Assembly: GCF_029854215.1 (NCBI RefSeq)
Contig: NZ_CP122961.1
Coordinates: 248,001 to 312,000 of the forward strand
DNA: 64,000 nucleotides
Origin: Halomonas alkaliantarctica
Lineage (GTDB): Bacteria > Pseudomonadota > Gammaproteobacteria > Pseudomonadales > Halomonadaceae
Direction: 5' to 3'
Made by a program: the position numbers and the translations under genes. Shown in pieces: positions 57,388 through 64,000 of this stretch. Positions within the stretch are counted from its first letter, which is position 1. Each line of letters opens with the position of its first letter. The notes beneath the pieces are model-generated. The model worked only from the letters and a program-made list of their open reading frames with translations. It was not told where the DNA came from and did no database searches.

Positions 57388-58451
57388 GAGGCCTTCTTGT
57401 GGTTAAGCACTAGAAATAGGAAGAAGGGAATGCCCACCAGCGAGGTGATAATGCCAATGGGAATAATGGTGCCGGGGATAATGATCTTGGAGATAACCGA
57501 GCCAACGGAGAGGATCAGTGCGCCGCACAGGGCCGAGCCGGGGAGGAAGAAGCGCTGATCCTCGCCCAGTAAAATGCGCGCAATATGCGGGCCCACCAAG
57601 CCGATAAAACCAATAGTGCCTACGAACGCCACCGCGATGGCGGCGAGAAGTGACACCAGCACCAGCACTTCCAAGCGCAGCGCGCGGGGATTGACGCCCA
57701 TGCTCTCGGCTTTGGCATCGCCCAGGCGCATGGCGGTCAGCGCCCAGCCATGCCGGGCAAGCAGCGGCATCGACAAGGCAAGAATGCTAAGGGCGATCCA
57801 GAACTTCGGCCAGGTGGCTTTGGTTAAGCTGCCCATCGTCCAAAACACCACTGCGGAGACCGCCTCCTGGCTGGCAAAGAACTGAATCAGCGCCATCAGC
57901 GAGTTGAAGATAAACACCATGGCGATGCCGAGCAGCACAATGGTTTCTACCGTGACGCCGCGCTTAAGGCTTAAGGCATGAATTAAGAAGGCGGTAAACA
58001 TGGCCATCACGAAGGCGTTGATGGGCACCACGAACTCAATGGCGGCAGGCACCAGCGCCACGCCGAAGGCGAGACCCAGTGCGGCGCCAAAACTGGCCCC
58101 AGCGGATATACCCAAGGTGAACGGGCTGGCTAGCGGGTTGCTCAGAATGGTTTGCATCTGTGCCCCGGCCACCGACAGGCTGGCACCCACCACCAGCGCC
58201 ATCAGCGCCACCGGCATGCGGATTTCCCAGAGAATGACTCGCGCCTGCTGGCTAACGTTATCTGGGGTAAACAGCGCCGCGATCACTTCACCCAGGCTAT
58301 AGCGGGCGGGCCCCAGCGCCAGGTCGACGCAGAGGCTAAAAAATAGCGCTAAAACCAGTGCCGCCAGTATCATCTGGCGGCGGAAAACCTGGCTATGGTA
58401 GAAAGCACGCCCCTGGGAGACGTGTTCGCTTGTTCCTATTTCAGTCCTCAT
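57381..58451 (-). CDS. FecCD-type ABC transporter permease
   Basis: A 356-residue permease with about nine to ten membrane segments. It has IRMPVALMALVVGASLSVAGAQMQ, NPLASPFTLGISAGASFGAALG and GTIGFIGLVGPHIARILLG, the family signatures of FecCD permeases (PF01032), the last being the coupling region to the ATPase. It overlaps the binding protein gene by 11 bases and the ATPase by 7, so the three proteins are made together. Confidence 0.93.
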   Translation of the reverse strand: MRTEIGTSEHVSQGRAFYHSQVFRRQMILAALVLALFFSLCVDLALGPARYSLGEVIAALFTPDNVSQQARVILWEIRMPVALMALVVGASLSVAGAQMQTILSNPLASPFTLGISAGASFGAALGLAFGVALVPAAIEFVVPINAFVMAMFTAFLIHALSLKRGVTVETIVLLGIAMVFIFNSLMALIQFFASQEAVSAVVFWTMGSLTKATWPKFWIALSILALSMPLLARHGWALTAMRLGDAKAESMGVNPRALRLEVLVLVSLLAAIAVAFVGTIGFIGLVGPHIARILLGEDQRFFLPGSALCGALILSVGSVISKIIIPGTIIPIGIITSLVGIPFFLFLVLNHKKASW

Positions 58452-59574
58452 GGAGCGTTAACCAATAGCCGGGTTCATAGTCGATGGGCAAGAAGCGTTC
58501 GTGCAGCTCCTCCATTGTGGCGTTGGGATCCAGGTCTTCAAACAGCTCGGGGTGTAGCCACTTGGCTAACTGCTGAACGGCCACGAAGTAGTAAGGGCTG
58601 TTGTAAAATTGGTGCCAAATAGCGTGGAAGTTGCCTGATTCCACCGCTTCGATGCCGGTCATCGCGGTGCGCTTGGTCAGCGCTTCCAGCTTAGTGCGGG
58701 CGAGCTGCATATCAGAGCCAGGGCCTACGCCGACCCAGTTACCGCCCGGCACGTAGGCGTCCCAGTTGCCGCCGGTGACGACCACATGGTCAGGGTTGGC
58801 AGCAATAATCTGTTCAGGGTTCAGGTTGCCGAAACTGTTAGGAATGATGCCCTCGGCAATATTGCTACCGCCCGCTAGGGTGACATACTCGCCAAAGTTG
58901 GCAGGGCCAAAGCTCATGCAGCACTCGTCGGAGTAGCCGCCGGCCCGGTCAATAAACACGCTGGGGCGCTCCGGGTTGGCCTCTGCGATGACATCGGTTA
59001 CCCGTGCCAACTGCGTCTCGGCAAACTCGATGAACTCTTCCGCCGCTTCTTCATCGTCCATGATCTGGCCGATAATGCGCATGGAGGGAATGGTGTGTTC
59101 AAGCGGGTCTTCGCGAAAATCCACATAGACAATGGGAATGCCGAGTTGTGCCAGCTTGTCGTCGTAGGCGGCGTCCTCTGTAGCGGCTTTGGCCTCAATG
59201 TTCATCAGTACTACGTCAGGGTTAAGCGACGCAGCCTGCTCTACGTCAAAAGTGCCGTCTTTGAAACCGCCAAAGGTGGGGATCGCTTCGATTTCGGGGA
59301 AACGTTCGGCGTAACGGGCATAGTTATCGGGATCCGCCTGAGAAAAGTCTTCGCGCCAACCGACCACGTGGGCAAAAGGATCTTCAGGTTCGAGCAACCC
59401 AAGCAAATAAATTTGCCGACCTTCGCCTAAAATCACCCGTTCGGCAGGGGCGTCCAGGGTGATTTGGCGGCCAGCCACATCGGTGACGGTGATAGCGTCA
59501 GCCATAGCAGTTGCACTGCAAGCAAACGTGATAAGCGTACCAAGCAGAAGTTTTAAGCGCGGAGAATTGAGCAT
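58441..59574 (-). CDS. Iron-siderophore-type periplasmic binding protein
   Basis: A 377-residue exported binding protein. The signal peptide ends near residue 25 (TAMADAITV), followed by VTDVAGRQITLDAPAERVIL, two alpha/beta lobes (LNPDVVLMN, AGGSNIAEG, IIAANPDHVVVTGG) of the FecB/BtuF type (PF01497). A CC pair within YSDECCMSFGP is unusual. It feeds the FecCD permease and likely binds a siderophore, heme or corrinoid. No clear Fur box is visible upstream, so the iron assignment is by family only. Confidence 0.88.
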   Translation of the reverse strand: MLNSPRLKLLLGTLITFACSATAMADAITVTDVAGRQITLDAPAERVILGEGRQIYLLGLLEPEDPFAHVVGWREDFSQADPDNYARYAERFPEIEAIPTFGGFKDGTFDVEQAASLNPDVVLMNIEAKAATEDAAYDDKLAQLGIPIVYVDFREDPLEHTIPSMRIIGQIMDDEEAAEEFIEFAETQLARVTDVIAEANPERPSVFIDRAGGYSDECCMSFGPANFGEYVTLAGGSNIAEGIIPNSFGNLNPEQIIAANPDHVVVTGGNWDAYVPGGNWVGVGPGSDMQLARTKLEALTKRTAMTGIEAVESGNFHAIWHQFYNSPYYFVAVQQLAKWLHPELFEDLDPNATMEELHERFLPIDYEPGYWLTLHED

Positions 59575-59839
59575 TTTTTAACTCGTTGGTCGATATTGGT
59601 TAACAGGGCTGGCATCGCTGATGGGTTTTAATGGTTTGATAGCACAGAGATGCAGTTGCTATTGTAACTGATTAGCGTTTAGGCGGCATTATTGGGGTGC
59701 CGCGCTTAATGGTCAACATGCTACGCTCTACTTTTAGCATTTATTCCCCGGCGGTGAATTCACGCATCTGGTTCTAAGCGGCAAAGCGATATTGATGCAT
59801 TGTTGGTTAGCAAGTACTTACTTTTCTGGAGGGGCCGCT

Positions 59840-60121
59840 ATGCCTTTGTCTCGTGTTGAAATTGTCACGCCTTCCGCCGAGCGTTTAATCAATCGGCTCT
59901 GCAAACACTGGGCGCATAAGCTGGAGGTCGAGCAAAGCGACCAGCAAGCCACCATTACGTTTGCCACAGGCACCTGCTTGATGCTCGCGGAGCCCGATAA
60001 ATTAGTGGTGGCTCTCGAAACCCTCGAAGAGGAGCATCTGGATGAACTGGAAGGGGTAGTCGAGCGACACTTGGTGCGTATGGCCGGTGATGAAGAGCTG
60101 GCGATTGTTTGGGAGAACTAG
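59840..60121 (+). CDS. DUF2218 family small protein
   Basis: A 93-residue protein matching DUF2218 (PF09981): SAERLINRLCKHWAHKLEVE is followed by LEEEHLDELEGVVERHLVRMA. Relatives are often found near siderophore or iron genes, which fits the ABC importer next door, but the function is unknown. The start at 59840 follows GGAGG at good spacing; a longer reading from 59792 has no ribosome site. Confidence 0.82.
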   Translation: MPLSRVEIVTPSAERLINRLCKHWAHKLEVEQSDQQATITFATGTCLMLAEPDKLVVALETLEEEHLDELEGVVERHLVRMAGDEELAIVWEN

Positions 60122-60165
60122 ACTACGGCTGGTCTGCTATAATCGCGCTGATTTTGAAAACATAA

Positions 60166-61008
<843 letters not shown>

Positions 61009-61219
61009 GGCGTTACTAATGCTAGGACAGCCCTGTCACTCAGGGGTAGTTTTAGGTCAAAAATTCCTGTAACATTTCAAAAATTTTGGCCGGGTGGCTT
61101 AGAAGCTCTGACTTACAGACTTTAAACGGCGCGCTTGTTGCGTTGGCCAGCCCAAAGCCTGCCCCGAGTTTGCTACTAGTAAGTTAATAGTTATGCGGCT
61201 CCGAAAGGCATCGAACAAC

Positions 61220-61266
61220 AAGCGGGATGAAACCGATTCTTTTTATCGGCTTCGTCCCGCTTTTTT
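61220..61266 (+). terminator. Strong hairpin terminator before carA
   Basis: AAGCGGGATGAA (61220-61231) and CCGAT (61233-61237) pair with ATCGG (61245-61249) and TTCGTCCCGCTT (61251-61262) with one mismatch and one G-U, followed by six T residues (61261-61266). It ends the dapB message or could act as an attenuator in the carAB leader. Confidence 0.8.
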
Positions 61267-61275
61267 ACGGCCCTT

Positions 61276-61350
61276 GTTTTAATGGCAAACGCTTTAATGG
61301 CAAGCGCTTTAATGACAGACGCTTTAACGACGATAGTTTTGATAACTAGC
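61276..61350. repeat. Five tandem copies of a degenerate 15-bp repeat before carA
   Basis: Units at 61276, 61291, 61306, 61321 and 61336 follow GYTTTAAYGRCARRC, for example GTTTTAATGGCAAAC and GCTTTAATGACAGAC; the last is more degenerate. They lie between the terminator and the carA ribosome site in the 411-base gap (61009-61419), where the carAB promoter should be. The rest of that gap, 61012-61218, holds no open reading frame I trust. Confidence 0.85.
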
Positions 61351-61419
61351 GTCGTGGATGAATGAAGAAATTGCTGAGCCTGCGCCCTCAGGCTCCCACC
61401 AGCATGGGAGGATCTTGTT

Positions 61420-62580
61420 TTGAATAACCCCGCATTGAGCAAACCCGCAATATTGGCCTTGGAAGATGGCAGCGTGTTCCACGGCATCGCCATTGGCGCG
61501 GACGGATTAACAAGCGGTGAGGTGGTGTTCAATACGGCCATGACCGGTTATCAAGAAATCCTCACCGACCCCTCTTACACCCGCCAAATCGTTACCCTCA
61601 CCTATCCCCATATCGGCAACACCGGCATTAACGCAGAAGACATTGAGTCCGCCTCTATTGCTGCGGCAGGGCTGGTCATTCGTGATCTACCGTTAATGGC
61701 CAGCAGCTTCCGCTCAGAGCAGTCGCTGTCGGATTACCTAAAAAGCCAGAATGTGCTGGGCATTGCCGATATTGATACCCGCCGCCTAACGCGCATTTTG
61801 CGCGATAAAGGCGCGCAGAACGGGGCGATTTTAGCGGGTGCTGACGCTGAAGGTTACGACGCGGTGGCGCGGGCGCTGGAAGCCGCCAAGGCTTTCCCTG
61901 GTCTGAAGGGTATGGATTTGGCCAAAGAAGTCTCGTGTAAAGAGGCCTACGAGTGGTCGGAAGGTGAGTGGACACTGGGTGAAGGCTACGCTGATGCTGC
62001 TAAAAGTGAGCGCCCTTACCATGTGGTGGCGTTTGACTACGGCGTGAAATTCAACATCCTGCGCATGCTGGCCGCCCGCGGCTGTCGACTGACGGTGGTG
62101 CCCGCGCAAACACCCGCCGCTGACGTTCTGGCGATGAAGCCTGATGGCGTGTTTTTAGCCAATGGCCCTGGCGATCCAGAACCCTGCGACTACGCCATTA
62201 AAGCGATTCAAGATGTGCTGGAAACCGATATTCCGGTGTTTGGTATTTGCCTGGGCCACCAGCTGCTGGCGCTTGCCGCCGGGGCGAAGACGGTCAAAAT
62301 GAGCCACGGCCACCATGGTGCCAACCATCCGGTGCAGGATTTGGATACCGGCACAGTGATGATCACCAGCCAGAACCACGGTTTTGCGGCGGATGAAGCA
62401 ACACTGCCTGCCAACGTACGTGCAACGCACCGGTCGCTGTTCGATGGCACCTTGCAAGGGATTGAGCTCACCGACCGCCCCGCGTTCAGCTTTCAGGGTC
62501 ATCCAGAAGCGAGCCCCGGCCCGCGTGATGTGGCGCCGCTGTTTGATCGCTTCGTGGGCATGATGCAGGCGCGTCGCTAA
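61420..62580 (+). CDS. carA: Carbamoyl-phosphate synthase, small (glutaminase) subunit
   Basis: A 386-residue subunit that frees ammonia from glutamine for CarB, feeding arginine and pyrimidine synthesis. The N-terminal domain begins [21 protein letters not shown]. The class I amidotransferase domain has Cys277 in GICLGHQL, His361 and Glu363 ([10 protein letters not shown]). The start is a TTG at 61420 with a strong GGGAGGA site seven bases upstream. carB follows after 61 bases. Confidence 0.96.
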   Translation: MNNPALSKPAILALEDGSVFHGIAIGADGLTSGEVVFNTAMTGYQEILTDPSYTRQIVTLTYPHIGNTGINAEDIESASIAAAGLVIRDLPLMASSFRSEQSLSDYLKSQNVLGIADIDTRRLTRILRDKGAQNGAILAGADAEGYDAVARALEAAKAFPGLKGMDLAKEVSCKEAYEWSEGEWTLGEGYADAAKSERPYHVVAFDYGVKFNILRMLAARGCRLTVVPAQTPAADVLAMKPDGVFLANGPGDPEPCDYAIKAIQDVLETDIPVFGICLGHQLLALAAGAKTVKMSHGHHGANHPVQDLDTGTVMITSQNHGFAADEATLPANVRATHRSLFDGTLQGIELTDRPAFSFQGHPEASPGPRDVAPLFDRFVGMMQARR

Positions 62581-62641
62581 CGCGCCTGTCCCATCACCGT
62601 CTTTTTGTTGCTCATCGTCACCATTTTTTGCGGGAACCGTT

Positions 62642-64000
62642 ATGCCTAAGCGTACCGACATCAACACTATTTTGATCATTGGCGCTGGCCCGATTGTGAT
62701 CGGCCAGGCCTGCGAATTCGATTACTCTGGCGCCCAGGCGTGTAAAGCGCTGCGCGAAGAGGGTTACCGGGTTGTTTTGGTCAACTCCAACCCCGCCACC
62801 ATCATGACCGATCCGGCCATGGCCGATGCTACTTACATCGAGCCGATTACCTGGCAGACGGTAGAGAAGATCATCGAGGCGGAGCGCCCCGACGCGATTC
62901 TACCGACCATGGGTGGCCAGACGGCGCTCAACTGCGCCCTCGAGCTTGAAAAACATGGCGTGCTCGAGAAATTTGGCGTCGAGATGATCGGTGCTAACGC
63001 CGATGCGATTAACATGGCCGAAGACCGCGATCTGTTTGATCAGGCCATGAAACGCATTGGCTTGGAGTGCCCTAAAGCGAAAGTCGCCCACACCATGGAT
63101 GAGGCGTGGGAGATTCAGGCAGAGCTGGGTTTCCCGACCATTATTCGCCCTTCCTACACTATGGGCGGCTCCGGCGGCGGCGTAGCGTACAACAAGGAAG
63201 AGTTCGAAGAGATCTGTACCCGCGGTTTTGAACTCTCCAACAACCACGAGCTGCTCATTGATGAGTCGCTGCTGGGTTGGAAAGAGTACGAGATGGAGGT
63301 TGTGCGCGACAAAAACGACAACTGCATCATCGTCTGCGCGATTGAAAACTTCGACCCCATGGGCGTGCACACCGGTGACTCCATCACCGTGGCCCCGGCA
63401 CAAACGCTGACGGATAAAGAGTATCAGATCATGCGTGACGCCAGCCTCGCGGTACTGCGCGAGATTGGTGTAGAGACCGGTGGCTCTAACGTCCAGTTCG
63501 GTATGGACCCCAAAACCGGTCGTTTGGTGGTCATTGAGATGAACCCGCGGGTGTCGCGTTCCTCGGCGCTGGCCTCTAAAGCGACCGGTTTCCCGATTGC
63601 TAAAATCGCCGCGAAATTGGCGATTGGCTATACCCTGGACGAGCTGCAGAACGATATTACCGGTGGGCGTACACCAGCATCGTTCGAGCCGTCTATCGAT
63701 TACGTGGTCACCAAGATTCCACGCTTCACCTTTGAGAAATTCCCCCAGGCTAACGATCGTCTGACGACGCAGATGAAGTCGGTGGGTGAGGTGATGGCGA
63801 TTGGCCGCACGTTCCAAGAGTCGCTGCAGAAAGCGCTGCGAGGCCTGGAAACCGGCAACGATGGTCTTGATCCGATCATTACCGATTTTACGCCGGACAA
63901 CATGGCGATTATCCAGGGTGAGCTCCAGGCCGCCGGTGCCGAGCGTATTTTCTACGTGGCAGATGCCATGCGCTCGGGCATGAGCGTCGATGAGGTCTTT
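62642..64000 (+). CDS. carB: Carbamoyl-phosphate synthase, large subunit (partial)
   Basis: The first 453 codons of carB; the gene runs past the end of the window (about 1,070 residues expected). It begins [21 protein letters not shown] and contains the first ATP-grasp domain ([37 protein letters not shown]). Together with CarA it makes carbamoyl phosphate from bicarbonate, glutamine and two ATP. No frameshift is seen in this portion. Confidence 0.97.
   Translation, partial: MPKRTDINTILIIGAGPIVIGQACEFDYSGAQACKALREEGYRVVLVNSNPATIMTDPAMADATYIEPITWQTVEKIIEAERPDAILPTMGGQTALNCALELEKHGVLEKFGVEMIGANADAINMAEDRDLFDQAMKRIGLECPKAKVAHTMDEAWEIQAELGFPTIIRPSYTMGGSGGGVAYNKEEFEEICTRGFELSNNHELLIDESLLGWKEYEMEVVRDKNDNCIIVCAIENFDPMGVHTGDSITVAPAQTLTDKEYQIMRDASLAVLREIGVETGGSNVQFGMDPKTGRLVVIEMNPRVSRSSALASKATGFPIAKIAAKLAIGYTLDELQNDITGGRTPASFEPSIDYVVTKIPRFTFEKFPQANDRLTTQMKSVGEVMAIGRTFQESLQKALRGLETGNDGLDPIITDFTPDNMAIIQGELQAAGAERIFYVADAMRSGMSVDEVF

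Noticed and set aside
59575..59839. Fur box before the iron-type ABC importer
   Set aside because: I found no GATAATGATAATCATTATC-like 19-mer; only a CAGTT...AACTG inverted repeat near 59653 that does not fit the Fur pattern.
62900..63817. Long open frame antisense to carB
   Set aside because: The plus strand is unambiguous carB; the reverse reading is a by-product of its codon bias.

Overview
The window looks like chromosome of a moderately halophilic gammaproteobacterium of the Halomonas/Vreelandella group (Halomonadaceae, Oceanospirillales). This is an inference from protein character (NhaD antiporter, TAXI-type TRAP transporter, PhoD-like phosphatase, many c-di-GMP proteins) and from gammaproteobacterial gene order: ispB | rplU-rpmA-obgE-proB, ssrA/smpB | ratA-rnfH | bamE | fur | recN | grpE-dnaK-dnaJ, and dapB-carA-carB. 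Base composition is moderately GC-rich throughout and coding density is high. I see no insertion sequence, prophage, integrase, CRISPR array or rRNA gene.

Layout. 1-3145: tail of a probable VRR-NUC nuclease gene, an XPD/DinG-like helicase with an N-terminal nuclease-like domain, and a TSUP permease. 3163-10209 (minus): a compact four-gene signalling operon made of a CheY-like receiver, an Hpt-REC-REC-GGDEF protein, a GAF-PAS-PAS histidine kinase and a sensor-HAMP-PAS hybrid kinase with two receivers. 10389-17532: MFS transporter, tRNA-Pro(CGG), ispB, then rplU-rpmA-obgE-proB and a DUF1853 gene. 17713-29034: a block likely concerned with phosphorus and envelope sensing. It holds two divergent PepSY genes, a PhoP/PhoQ-type two-component system, a PhoD-like phosphatase, an EAL-CBS-GGDEF protein, a phnDCEE-type ABC transporter and a histidine phosphatase. 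TGTCA-type repeats spaced like Pho boxes precede both the EAL-CBS-GGDEF gene and phnD.

29326-38142: a NIT-domain chemoreceptor, two PAS-GGDEF-EAL proteins (one with a degenerate GGDEF), a SprA-family putative metalloprotease, a DUF2835 gene, an unknown gene, an ABM-fold membrane protein and a GST. 38224-46723: nhaD, an AT-rich intergenic stretch, a TAXI TRAP transporter, a prephenate-dehydratase-like protein, a CaCA exchanger, a cold-shock protein, a ZinT-like protein with a His-Asp repeat, and an LprI-like protein. 46802-55672: stress and housekeeping genes (tmRNA, smpB, ratA, rnfH, bamE, fur, recN, grpE, dnaK, dnaJ), with near-consensus sigma-32 promoters before grpE and dnaK and a LexA-like box before recN. 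55761-59574: an EamA permease and a siderophore/heme-type ABC importer. 59840-64000: DUF2218 gene, dapB, carA (TTG start) and the first part of carB.

Most notable: (i) a self-contained phosphorelay ending in a diguanylate cyclase; (ii) the likely link between phosphate-type control and a c-di-GMP enzyme; (iii) several gene-free gaps filled with short (12-15 bp) degenerate tandem repeats, each array with its own unit sequence; (iv) a perfect 13-bp inverted repeat between the CaCA and prephenate-dehydratase-like genes. Nothing here is proven to be a new system; the strongest leads are in the findings.
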